NCBI GenBank assembly: GCA_963691815.1
Contig: OY829657.1
Span: 16,376,712 to 16,440,711 of the forward strand
Length of the DNA stretch: 64,000 nt
Source: Echiichthys vipera
Lineage: Eukaryota > Chordata > Actinopteri > Perciformes > Trachinidae
Direction: 5' to 3'
Shown: positions 39,053 through 51,592 of the stretch, piece by piece
Layout: every line of letters starts with the position of its first letter
Position numbering within the stretch: the first letter of the stretch is position 1
Notes under the pieces: model-generated
Seen by the model: the letters and a program-made list of their open reading frames with translations, nothing else
What the model was told of the DNA's origin: nothing
Database searches by the model: none
Program-made: the position numbers and the translations under genes

Positions 39053-41264
39053 GAGTGAAAAGGACATCAGGAATATAGTCACTGTTTGAGCTGAGCCTAT
39101 AGCACGGGTTTATACTGTGTGCTTGTGATTTGAACATGAAATGGGGAGAGATCTGTAGTTACCCAGAGAACAGTGGAGGATGACAGTATCCTCCTGAAGT
39201 GAGCAGGAAGCTCTCAGCAGGAATACTTACAAATTGGCTCAATTAGATCCTGAATGTTCTGCGTTCTTACGACAGTGTCAGCCGACATTCAGAGTTTCGC
39301 TTGCAGGCGAGGGAAGTGTTGAGACGTGAGAGAACGAATGCGCCTCGGTTCTCCTCTCGGAAGTCGAGGAACAGAGAGTGTGAGACGAGCTGCCAGATCA
39401 TTAGGCCAGCTAATCCTGGTCACAGCAGCACCAGTGGAATGATATTAGGGATCTGAAATGCTGTTAGGAGGGCCAGGTGGAATCAGATTAAAACCAAACT
39501 GCGCACTGTGCGTTTGCAGGCCCATAACCCACTACTCAGCATGAATTTTGATCAGTACAAAGGGAACAAAAGGAGGAGGAACAGAGAGAGAAAAAAGAGA
39601 GAGGGAGAGATACTGTATCTTAGGCAAGCGCTGCTCCTTTGGGCAGCCAGGCAGCAGAATTTGAAATGCTCTTACCTTCAGGAAGGAAGTAAAACAGAAC
39701 TATAGATTTTACAGCATCAAGTCTCAGTTAGTTCAGCAGACCCTTTCCTGTCCGCTCCGTCTGTGTAGCACAAGACAAGCTAATTAGCACCTGCCCCACA
39801 TATTGAATTATTTATTACAACTATTGCTGCTGTCAAACTATTTAATGCTCATAATTCATTTCCCATACAATGGTATTTATAGATTTAAATTGGACCCGTC
39901 CCATTAGAGATTACGAATATTTATAGAAATATTTTAGACTATTTGATTAATACGCCAGGTTCAAGTGGTTGGTATTCCCTCAGTATCATTAATCAATATA
40001 TGCAGGCTTGTTAAAAACATAAGCATAGCAGTGGTATAATGTGTCATAGCAGAATGAGTTAAGGCGATTCAAGCCAGCACATTTATTATAAATGACCACA
40101 TTGAGCTGGAGGGGAAACAGTTAAGACACTTATGCAATTATGCTAAGTGTCACCCTGAAGATGGCCTTTGAACCAAGGTTAAGCTTACTCTGAATTTGTG
40201 AAATAAAAGCTAAATGGAGCCATCTTGGGCTCCTGCGTTTTAATATATAGCCTTTAATAAGCCAAGTGCAGGTGCCCTATCGCACAGGTGCACATATCCA
40301 TCTGAAACAGAGAACATAAAGCAGATGAACACAGAGCCGTGCATTAATTTATGGGGATGCAATCTGCATTCATTATCAAGAGCGGCAAGTTCTATTTTAG
40401 AAAGACATGAAATGGATTCTCTTTTTCAATATCTGCCTGCAAGGACATTTAAGAGTACAAGTGGATCATTTTTAAAACAGCAAATCTGAATAAATGCCCA
40501 CAATGCCACCGGTTGTATTAAATGTGTTTTATGCATTGTTTAAATTAAGGAAATAAAACACAGTAAATGCAACAGCATGTTCTCTAGCACAAAGGTAGTT
40601 GTGTATCTCTTTTATAAAGTGAAGGCTTTATATTGCATGAAGAATTCTAGGAGTGCTCAGGCAAAGGGCTTATTCCACAAGGTCAACAGTTTTAACAGGG
40701 GGCGTTTTTTATTATTTATTTTAGCAGTTAACCTTTTTGTGAATTTCCAGAAGTGGTAGGCACCTGGAGCGCCGATGAATATACATGACAGCAGGGAGGG
40801 AAACCTGGGAATGAGATTTAATTTGACACGCTGACCCCCATCTCCACGGGCCCAGGAAGCCAGGGTGAGAAAATAAGGTTGACCCACTGACCCCTGAGTC
40901 TGAACCCCTCCGTCACCCACCCTCACAATTAAATCAGCCTCAGAGAGCAAGAGGTAGTCCGGCTGACCGATAGGGAAAACAACGGAGGCCTCTCATTTCC
41001 TGTTTCCTCTGAAGCAGTCTGAGATGGGCAGCTATCGTCCACTCAGCCAGATAGAGCCCAGCAGGGAACATCCCCCTCTCCCGTGCTGATGGTAAACTGA
41101 CATGTCAAATATGTAAACATTACCATTAGTTGGCAATATGCTAATGGTACTAATGTGCTAAGGCACAACTTCTGGCTGTCTAGCTGCCACTCACTAGGAG
41201 CACCTGTGTCTGAATTTGCATAAGCCATGCAAGGCTCAATTTTGTTAATGCAGGCAAGTGCAGG

Positions 41265-41351
41265 TGACCTTTCACCCCTTCCCTGGTACCTAATGCAAAG
41301 GGGTGTGTGTGTATGTAAGTGTGTGACCTCGCCTTGACCCTAGGAGGTCAC
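41265..41351. promoter_or_regulatory. Cluster of nuclear-receptor half-sites in intron 1
   Basis: Within 87 bases are TGACCT-T-TCACCC (DR1-like, 41265-41277), GTGACCTC (41323-41330), TGACCC (41335-41340) and GAGGTCAC (41344-41351). The second and last form a perfect 8-base inverted repeat. The cluster lies about 2 kb upstream of exon 2. Confidence 0.35.
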
Positions 41352-42449
41352 TTTGTCTACGCGGCATCCCCGATACATTGAGTTATCCATCTCCTCTACC
41401 AGTCCACCCCTTCAGTTCACTCCATTTGCGGACAGAAAAACGAGTTGAACATGTCCAGGCTAAGTTTTTTCCCCCCATTGTTCTCCCAGTGCAATTTCAA
41501 GTTAAAGGTTATAGAGCGAGACTGAAATAGATTTATATGGGCAAGGAAGGCTTCAGAGTGCATTTTGTGGCGGCGGCCAAAAGGCTGCACTTTAGTCTAC
41601 ACACGTTACAGCATCATATTGCATGTACTCCAAAATACAGTTATTAGGCAGACAGTGAAAAAGTCAATATCTTGCCATCATGTTTCCTTTTGGTTGACTG
41701 CTGACTCAAGGAGACAAGCCAAGGTCCACTCTGCTCTCTAAACTATGGAGATGCCCCAGACTTGGTGTGTGTGTGTGTGTGTGTCTGCGTGTGTGCACAT
41801 TTGTGTAAAGTTATTTGAGTGCTCTTTCTCTCTCCCTCTTTCTATCCCTCCCGTCTCTCTTTGTTTCTTTTTTGTTGCTATTTGGGCATGTGTGCAACTT
41901 TGTGTGGGCGTGCGTGTTGTAGTTGTGTATAGTTGTACGCTGAAGCACTTTTTCAGCTGCCGTAGTGTGTGGCTAATGAAGCACTTACTGCGGGATCCTC
42001 CCTCTGGTTCACTGGATTATAGGGAAGGTTTAGACACACAGTGGTATAGAAAATACAACATTGAAGAGACTTTAAAAAATAGACCAAAGTAGATACATTT
42101 AAATATCATTTGGCTCATTGATTGCAACAGTTTGACCATGAAAACCTACTGAATGTAATATCTATATATATAGAAACTTTTTGTTTATATTTATTAACAC
42201 ATCTTTTCACTGTAAATCATTGGAAAAACAATTAAGCACGAACACCACTGTTTGGAGTAGGGCTGATACATTACAGTAACGTAAAGATCTAACAGATGCG
42301 TGACACCTGTGTATGCTTATAGCAGCGTCATTTAACTTCCTATCCCTCACCTATCCCTTCCCGTACACAAAAGTTACTACGTGTATGCTATCACTACACA
42401 TAGCACTTTTGTGAGAGGTCGTACACCGTTTATCTCATATGTTCTCTCC

Positions 42450-43085
42450 TGTTATTTTGATTTGAAGACGTGTCGCCATGGCACTTTCAGATGCTCCGTT
42501 TGCCACTTCGTGCAGGTGCGGTGAGAAAAAAGGCACTGACCGTGGGGAATCGGCACGTAGCTCTGAATCAACTGTGCGAGAGCCTGACATGTCAGGCATT
42601 CATCCAAGTGTCTGACTTTTTGGTCTGGAGCAGTTGATTGTGCCACGATCTGCCCTCGCTCCCCACTGTACACTGCACAGCAAACGCTTTATCAACCGTT
42701 TGGCCCGTTTGTACTCACACTAGCTGGGCCTCCCGCAATGCTTCTTGCCTGCCTATACGTCATCACGCCGTAACACGTCACACGCATTGATTGACGTCGT
42801 CGCGATGCGTCGCTTCGTTTACAAATCTTTCCATAGACCTCAGAGTTTTTGTGCGTCTTGTCCGACTGTTTTTGAATATTTTCATCTGACCAAATCTGCA
42901 GTAAACACTCCACCTCCACATCACACCATTGTTTTAAATGTCCGCACATGATCCGTCCTTCTTTTTTCTATATCCGAACAGGCGCACATAAAATGACGTC
43001 AGAACCGCCGTATTCCTCGTACTCGTGCTCGTACATGTGCAAACGTGCTTTACAAAAGCCCACCTCTCCCAAACGCCCTTAGTCG
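42450..43085. promoter_or_regulatory. CpG-rich, CRE-containing block upstream of exon 2 (candidate internal promoter)
   Basis: About 27 CpGs lie between 42721 and 43075, far above the surrounding intron. The block holds a perfect cAMP-response element, TGACGTCA, at 42994-43001, and CRE-like cores at 42756-42762, 42775-42780 and 42792-42799. It ends about 230 bases before exon 2, whose ATG at 43323 corresponds to the start of the short ERR isoforms. A downstream promoter giving a short N-terminus is therefore plausible. The alternative is a CpG-rich transposon copy; I could not find clear terminal repeats. The open frames inside it match no known protein. Confidence 0.35.
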
Positions 43086-43309
43086 ACTTAGAATTTATGA
43101 AGTGGTGGAACTACAAAGTCAAATATAAGCAGCAGGATTTATTAACTCTAACGTCAACATAATCTCTAATGAAAGGAAAAGAGCAATTATACTGTATGTT
43201 GTACGTAATGTCAAGTATTAATACTTCCTGAAGACCTCTGCTAATCATCTTCCTCTTCTACTCCCTTTCTCATCAACCCTCCCCCTCCATCTCTCACCCA
43301 ATTCTTCAG

Positions 43310-43719
43310 GCTGCTGAATAGAATGGCCGCTGATGACCGGCATCTACCCTCCAGTTGTGGGTCCTACATAAAGACGGAGCCCTCCAGTCCCTCCTCAGTC
43401 ATCGACACGGTCAGCCACCACAGCCCCAGTGGCAACTCAGACGCTAGTGGTGGTTATGTCAGCGCCATGAACAGCCACTCCAACGGTCTGGACTCTCCAC
43501 CTATGTTCACCCCCAGCGGGCTCGGAGCCGGCACCTGCCGCAAGCGCTATGACGACTGCTCCAGTACCATCATGGAGGACTCATCCATAAAGTGCGAATA
43601 CATGTTGAACTCCCTTCCCAAGAGGCTGTGCCTGGTCTGTGGAGATATAGCCTCGGGGTATCACTATGGGGTGGCCTCTTGTGAGGCCTGCAAAGCCTTT
43701 TTTAAAAGGACAATACAAG
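43310..43719 (+). CDS. esrrb: Estrogen-related receptor beta, coding exon 2 (A/B region and first zinc finger)
   Basis: Exon 2 covers residues 17 to 154. The acceptor follows a pyrimidine tract (attcttcag|G), and the donor is AAG|GTATTC. The A/B region carries IKTEPSSP, which fits the phospho-sumoylation switch pattern (hydrophobic-K-x-E-x-x-S-P) known from ERR proteins, and a second potential sumoylation core, IKCE. The first zinc finger is complete: Cys124, Cys127, Cys141 and Cys144 in long-form numbering. The P-box reads CEACKAFF; EACKA is typical of ERRs, as opposed to EGCKA in estrogen receptors. ERRs are orphan receptors that bind TNAAGGTCA sites in the nucleus without a hormone. The ATG at 43323 (MAADDRH) corresponds to the start of the shorter mammalian isoforms. 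RHLPSSCGS, SSPSSVID and CRKRY resemble ERR-beta; YDDCSSTI resembles ERR-gamma. The donor is weak from +4 to +6 and is followed by a C tract. Confidence 0.96.
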
Positions 43720-44362
43720 GTATTCCCCCCCCCCACAAACATTCAATACAAGTCATTTCATCCAATGTTGCTGCATCACCAGACATAAAATCACTCCCCA
43801 TACAAGACACCTTTGGCCTCACAACAACACTGAAAAATACTTAGTCCAAGAGATTCACTATGTAAAGAAATCACTAGAGTGTGAAAGATGTTTTCTCTAC
43901 CTCCTGAGACCAACAACCTTTAAATAAAAAAAAATCTTTGTTTTTGATTTCATTAAATCAGGTTTCCCCAAACTTTTTTAGTTTGAGACGCACTGGTAGA
44001 ATTAGGAAAATCAATTCACATATCAAAGTAGTGTTATGCATTTTACTCTGCTGATTGGCAACTAGATAAAATGGGTCCACAGTTCATTTTGGGCCCTGAC
44101 CCTCACTTGGGGAAATATAGCATTAGACTGTACAATATCTAACAACTACAGGATAACATTACAACATCCAAACTTATTCACTGACTTTTCAAAAAACGGA
44201 AACGTGTTGAAATGGAACAGATCACAAGTGTAGGTATGAATGCATCATCTGTCATGGGTGGTGGTGTATGGTGCACATGACATCATCACTCAGTGGTCAG
44301 ATTTGGTGGGGGTGGCTGTTTTCCCAGATGCCTAGGAGGGCTCAAAAAAATGCTTTATTATT

Positions 44363-44364
<2 letters not shown>

Positions 44365-44397
<33 letters not shown>
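44365..44397 (+). repeat. (TG)n microsatellite
   Basis: TG run ending in GCGCG, in intron 2. Confidence 0.95.
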
Positions 44398-44398
<1 letters not shown>

Positions 44399-45105
44399 GA
44401 CTAGGGTGCGATTGGCTATCTGCAAGGCATGATGTATCACAGCTTCTCATTAGAGAGGCAATGAAAGGCCCCCCACTGTGAAACTGTGCGCTCTGCTCCA
44501 GATTAATCAGGAAGACGGAGATATTGTTGAGCCTGGAAAAAAAACGCACAACAGCCACAGCTGCCCAGTTCTAAGCTCTGCCTGCTTAGGAGAGCAAAAC
44601 ATACAGTGAAAAAAAATAGATAAAATAGGTAAAAATAATCCAAAGGGAACAAGTATGGTGAAATGAGATAATTAAGAGTGGAAGAATTACAGTAAATATT
44701 TAGATTAAATGAGTCTGACATGTTTTCTCCAATGCTTTGAGTAAATGTTCATCAACAAATGATTGCAGGCATTATATGGTCAGTGTGTCTGTCTGTCTCT
44801 TGTTAGGTGTTGATTTTGGACCTTACAGCCCTATCAGCTTTAGACAGTCTATGTACCTTTTACAGGCAAACAAAAGCATTAGGCCAAATCCTCCTGTTTA
44901 CCAGTGCTGCCATCAGCAATCCTGCCTATTGACAAAAGATGAACATTTTTTCTCAAGTAACATAACTGGGCTTTTGTCCCCTCGCTAAAAGTACACTGAC
45001 GGCAACACAATGGAACAGAAAAAAGGCATCGGGGAAGAAAGAGACGTCTTAAGTGGAGCAATGGCCCAAACAATTAAGAGGAAGGTACATGGAGAAAACT
45101 GAAAG

Positions 45106-45123
45106 CCCCCCCCCCCCCCCCCC
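45106..45123 (+). repeat. Poly-C run, 18 bases
   Basis: Homopolymer in intron 2; its length is prone to assembly error. Confidence 0.9.
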
Positions 45124-48100
45124 TACACACTTTGCATTGTCGATTTGAAAACCCTCTCTTTCTCTTCTTGGAGGGCTGCCTGTAATGGAGCTAATCTGCC
45201 GTCGTTTGTCCGAGCCACAGGAGTTTTGTCAATAACAATCAGCGTTTGGAAAGTGTAATTAAGGCCGAGGCTTTTCATTAGGAAGAAGGGAGGGGTCCGT
45301 CTCCAGGGACGGGCATGCCAATTAGAAACTCAGGCACGCGTCGCCGGGTAATTTCAGGGAAAGGAGGGGAAAAAAACCCAGGACTTCTTTAGATTGGAGA
45401 GGGACCCTGCTGCTCTTTCAGAGGAGAGGAGGAGAAGCTTAATGGCATAATAATCAGACATGGGTCCCAGGCAGAGAAGGCAGGAGGACGCAGGGACTTT
45501 TTGGGGGAGGTGAAAGCCATCTGAAATGATAAAAGAAACACATGCAGGATTTCAGGAGGAAAATGGAGGCAGTTAATAGCAGAATGTAGAGCCCTTGAAA
45601 GACTGAGAGGGTGCCGTTGATGAGAACTGATTAATTAAAGGAATAACGAGGCAGTCAAGGGTGGAGTGTGAGACGGCCCTCTCTAATGAGAGGAAAACAA
45701 AGGAGCTGTCTTTTCCAGCCCTTTATCGCATTGTTCTATAGCACTTAGGGCAAACCACATGCTAAGTTAATGTTAACCATGTACATGACGGTTTCTTTAT
45801 CACCTTGTGCTCACCTTTTGTGACTGTATTTTCTAGTGAAACAGTAGCTAAATCTTAATAGGAAAATTGTATTTGTTTTTTAAGATTTTAATATACAATC
45901 TTTCAAATTAGTTGTAATAAAAATATTTAAACTTTTATATAATTATCTAAGCACTTATTTACACTTCCCACTGCGGCCTCCACTCCTTCAGCTGATGCCC
46001 TTACCTTTTCAACAAAAGCGGATGAAAAAATCCATCTTCTGTCACCTATTCATCTAGCGAAAAGCCCCTTGAACTCTTACGTATAGATAGTTACATTAGT
46101 CAAGGCCAGGCCCAAATTAATGTCAACCTGGATCTCCATCCATCCCAGAAATACCCCTGTTCTCATTGCTCCCTAATCATCCTGCCATTCCTGCACCTCA
46201 CGTGCCCCACCAATCAAAAACATAAATCTCTTATTGAACCGTGTTTTCTTCCCATTTTGAACCCAAGTGTAAAATTGCTTGAAAACCAACTGAACTCAGT
46301 GGCCCCCTTTTATATGAAGTAATAGACCTTGACAGTAAGCCTGTAAAAGTCAGTTTAGATTTTGATGAGAAATACCTGCCATTTTACTGTAATTTACTTA
46401 CAAGACCTGACTTTCCCCTCTGTGCCCTGGCATGGGTCCTGAAAAGCCATAAAATAGATTGAGACAGATACTTATCAAGAGAAGAAGGAGGGAAATCTTT
46501 TTCTTCTCCCTTCACTCTGTAATGTTATTGGTAACCATACCATAACCTCTCAAAAGACAGATAAGCCTGAGCATGGCCTTCGGGTTAAAGGGGTTCCTGC
46601 CAGTATGCTTCATTTCTGAAAGTGAAACTGGCCATACCAATTCTCCACAAGGTACGATTTCCAGACATAATTTCCGAATGACAAGGTTATTGTAAAACAT
46701 TTAGTTGGTGCGCCCCCTTTAAGTCAGCGTTTTAGTCTGGTGTAACTTTAAATGCCCTATTAAAAAGGTACATATGTGACACTTTGTTGAACCACTGTTC
46801 AGGACACTAATGCTTTCTTAGAGGGAAAAGTCACAAACTCAGTTACATCTATTCACCTGTTTTCCTTTACCCACTAATCTTGTTCAGAGCCACAAAATTA
46901 ATTTCAGTTTATTTTACATCCATCTGTTTAGTCCAATTCAGGTAGAAATAGTTTATTCACAGGCTTCTACAAACCAATTTTATTCCGACACAGACAAGAA
47001 AGACGCATGAATAATTGCTACATCTTACATTAATAATGCATGTTCTGTAAAGTAAAAAGTTACATTTATGAACAGCAATATCTTTAATTGTTTTTTAAAC
47101 TTAACAATTAGAATTACATTCAAGACCTTACCCAATGAACCATATTAATTACAGGTATATTTTGCACATAGTGTAATTGAAGTTTTTGACATAATGATGA
47201 GTGAACAAAATTGTTACCACAATGCGTTTGTGCAATGTGTTTTATGAATATATATAAAAAGAAATATTTAACAGCATCAGAAATTAGAGTTACTTAAATA
47301 TAACATAATTGTAATAAGCTCCAGTCTATGGATTTAATATGAGCATTTCTTGGATATTTTTCTTTTATGATCTTGAATGTATTTAATAAAAACAATAAGC
47401 CAAGAGAGGCTTATTGTCATATAGCTCAGCTAAAAGATGTTAGGCATGTTTTGAAATGGGACTTACTGATACTGAAGCCTCTCCTAAATATAAACCAAAC
47501 GTAGAGATGAAAAATTAGTTAATCCACCACTCTCTCTGCATTGAGCTATGAGAAGCCCCCTCTGACAGAACATCAGACACACAGAGGACTTGACAGGACA
47601 GGTGGACACAGGAGCGCAGCAGTGTGTGAGCGTATGTTTGTTTTTGTTTCTGGAGCGTATGCTATCAAAGGGTTAACTCTCTTAGTTAGCCACCAGGTGT
47701 GGTTTTTGCACGTGTCCATGGCACCCCCAGAACTGGAAGGGAGGGGAGGAGGAGAGAAAAATAAAAACAAAGTGTCCTCAGGGGACTCGCAGGGTCAACC
47801 GTACTCGGTTGGGCCGCACAAGCAAATCTGCAACATAGCATGCATACAATAAAAGTGATGGGTAAATATTTGTCAGATTTGCAATCAGAATGTTTCTTTT
47901 ATGTATTTGATACTTTATATCCCAGCAAATTGCTGATTGATTAGTGTATAATGGGAATGCAAAACTAAAAAACCCTCCAAGAATTGATTCCAGCGCAGAA
48001 TGGCACTGATTGCCTCCTCACAGCATATGGGAAATGGATAGGATTATTATGGTCTGTTTCTGCTTTGACAACAGACAAAACAGACAGAGGAAATACAATC

Positions 48101-49458
48101 AGAGCTCATCAGCCGCTTCCCTCACACCTTTATTTACCCCAATCCCAAAGAGATGAGGAGAATTAGCATAATGATTTCTAACCCAGATATAAGAAGGAAT
48201 TTCTAATTATTTATAACATCTTGGGACCCTCCACTTGATCTGTCCAATAATGTTAACATAATTGCATAAGTTGTCAAAGGATGTTGGAAGGCTAGTGGAG
48301 GAACGCCAGTGGAATATTACACAGCTTTCAGTTTCTCTGTACAGAAAATATGGAGTGAGGGTCAGAGTTGTGGAGCAGCTACAGGATGTAGGGACGCAGC
48401 CCTGATTAATGCGTGTGGATTTCTGTCTGTCTGTTAACGCACTGCAAAATGTAAAATGCTTCATGTTAAATGGGGTAACTGTACAGTATGTGTGTATATA
48501 GTAGTTTCAACAGAAAGCATATTTTCCGACATTGTTTACTTACATGAATTTTAGCGGATGAGGATATTAAAGTAATCATAATGATTAAATTCGATTTTTA
48601 CAATACTCAACTATTTATTTCACTATTCTGACAAAGACATAAAACCATAGGTTACAAGAAAAGTTTAGAAAAATCCCAATGTCAAAAGCTTTAAAGCTGA
48701 AAGCCCATTCAAAATGAGGATAATTCAAATTCCTAGGCTGAAGCAACCATTATATTGAAACCCTTTATTGGAAACCCCTGAATACAGTAAAATGTAGGGA
48801 ATCAGAGAGAAGCGGAGGCATTGCCTCACATATCCTGCCCTTTCTATTGCTAATGCTAGAGTAGAGCAGAACCGGCTCTTTTATTGTGTAGCAATGAAAC
48901 TCTTTTTCATTGCTCCGTCCTGGAATCAGATGCTGCAGTTGAATAATGCATAAGGCCTCTTGCCTGTACACTATGTAAATAGTCAACAATGGCAACAGTG
49001 GTAACAACAGGTTTGGGTCTGCAGGAGTATTATGTAAAGTGGTCAGGGGCAGTGTGTCTGGCTCTCTAGCCTGCTATTGAGGCAGTGGCAAGCCCCTCTG
49101 AACGCTGGGGGACATTGCCTGCGCCCGGGGCCCGGAGGGGACACGCACAGAATTAATGAGGCCAATTTAGTGTTGGACCTGGGTGGCGTCTACTGATGGG
49201 TCCTGAAGGACTATTGTACCTACACCCTTCACCCCCACCCTTTACCTCTTATTCTAGCTTCTCCTCTTGCCGTGGCCCCCAGTGCTGGAAAGTTCTGTAC
49301 TCGCTGGAGAACACCTGACTCACAGGCACACTACAGAAATGCTGCCCAATGCTAGTTGGCAAAAGATGATTAATTAGAGAGCATAGAAAGTACACTGCTT
49401 TTCATTACATCAGTAGCAGCATCCAATTTACCATTAGGTTTAATTTAGTAACTGGTGA

Positions 49459-49824
<366 letters not shown>

Positions 49825-51559
49825 TGATGAGGGAACTGCTAGTGGAACATTACAGCCTCACACACAAGTTCTCATGATAGTTGTTGCGTTATGTCCCAGA
49901 CTGCTTGAGCAATGAGTCCCACAGTATTTTTCATACCAGCCCAGAGTGAGAGATGCATACAACTGGCTGGCCTGGACAACAGCTCCCAGCCCTCCTGTCC
50001 TCCCCCTACCTACACAGCAGTAAATAATGTGCAGTTGAGCTGGGGACAGAAATATGCTGAATAGGTTGATCCTGCCGTCTGAGTAATAGAAATGTAACAG
50101 TATTCCGCCTGGAAAGGCTCAGGCCGGGTCCCTGAGCACACACTGGGCACAGTCTCAGCTCTCCCCGGCATATTGATCCACTAAATGTTTTCCGAACATC
50201 TCAGCTCTCTTCCTGTGGATGGTTTTTTAAAGTCACGCCAGCAGGGAATTCAGTGACAATTAAACATGCTTCCGATGGATTTGTCTGGCTGGGTTTTCCC
50301 CCACCACCACCCCATCACCCTGACCAAGCTCCTTGAGACCCTGAGGCTTGGCTGTTCTTCCGGGGGAGGCACCTATTCATGCTCCCCTTACGCCATTGCA
50401 TTAGTGAATGCATTCTCAACTGCCTCTCTTTCCCTCTATGTCTCTTTCTCACTTGTTGGTTGCTCCAAAGGGCCAGACAAATGAATAATGAAAGATATGT
50501 GGCTTGGGGGTGAAGTGGCGGTGTTATATTTATTCAAGCCTCCTCTGGGAGTAGCTCAGGGACTCTGTGAAGAAATGTGTTTTCCTCGAGTGCTGATGAG
50601 TGTGGGTCAGGTAGCACTTGTTTTGTGCAAAGTGTGATTGTCCCTCATGTTTATACAGTAATATAAAAACTGCCAGATAGAAGCTCTGATAAATTAAATT
50701 CCGTGCAAACTTCCACTCTTAAGTTCTCTGTCAAAACTCTGTGCAGTATATATATATCCCACCATTATCCTCCCATTATTCATTGGAGAGCAGGATTTAT
50801 AGATGCATATATATCCGGTCGCCAAAGTCACAGCCCGTATGGATCTCCACACAGTAACAGAATCCCCTGGACTGCATGCAGCCAGATAAAGCTTCAGTGC
50901 CAGAAAGACAGAGTAATCGCATTACTATCTGATGAAAAATTTATGCCAATATATCATCTTGGAGAATAAGAGACTACAAAAATATGTAGCCGTGGCTATA
51001 AATGAATGACCAGTGTCAGGTCAGAGTAAAAAGGGTGTGAAACTCAAATATGCATACTTCGGCTAAGCCCAGGGTTCTAATGCTGCACACTTTTGTGTGT
51101 TCAGCATATTCCCAGAATAAGAATGACCCTCCTACACAGCGGTTGTCATCACCATAAAGCAACTATTATCACAGACTGATTGAAGCCTTGCGTATGTGTT
51201 GTCATAGATCTCTCTAAATTAACCAAATTCTGTCAGAATCTAAATTATCATTAACAAAACAAGACATTTGTCATAGTTTACAGAGAGATGTATGAGGTAC
51301 ATTTTTTGCGTAAGCTCTGCCTTGAGGCCCGGAACTTTAAATTGTCAGCAAGACGAAATGGAAAGAGAGACACATAGTCTCTGTCCACTGTAAGCTCTAT
51401 GAAGCCGTCGGCTCAACGCCATGCTCAGGCACAGGAGTGTGGAGATGGCCACCGCTCATGTGACTGAGGTTGCCACTTACTTTCATTACTGCAGAAAGGT
51501 CACATTGTATCTCAATGGAAAATCACCTAATTATAACTTTACAGCTCCAACAAAGTACA

Positions 51560-51562
<3 letters not shown>

Positions 51563-51591
<29 letters not shown>

Positions 51592-51592
51592 C
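51563..51592 (+). repeat. Poly-C run, 30 bases
   Basis: Unusually long C homopolymer in intron 3, G-quadruplex-capable on the minus strand. The true length is uncertain. Confidence 0.95.

Larger units (their letters stand above)
29216..43309 (+). other. esrrb: Intron 1 of esrrb (14.1 kb)
   Basis: The intron runs from donor GTAGGT to acceptor TTCTTCAG. Much of the left part (30000-31600) is very AT-rich and featureless. Microsatellites lie at 33809-33896, 34559-34598, 35123-35163, 36128-36211 and 37905-37957. Stretches with homeobox-type TAATTA/ATTAAT motifs and little repeat content (about 31620-31840, 32040-32540, 37190-37560, 39760-40560) could be conserved enhancers. An ERRE lies at 39044-39052, and a cluster of nuclear-receptor half-sites at 41265-41351. 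I see no coding exon inside. Confidence 0.85.

Noticed and set aside
43960..44110. Possible MITE with TTTCCCCAA ends in intron 2
   Set aside because: Only 7-9 bases of terminal symmetry could be seen and no target duplication, so it was not reported as an element.
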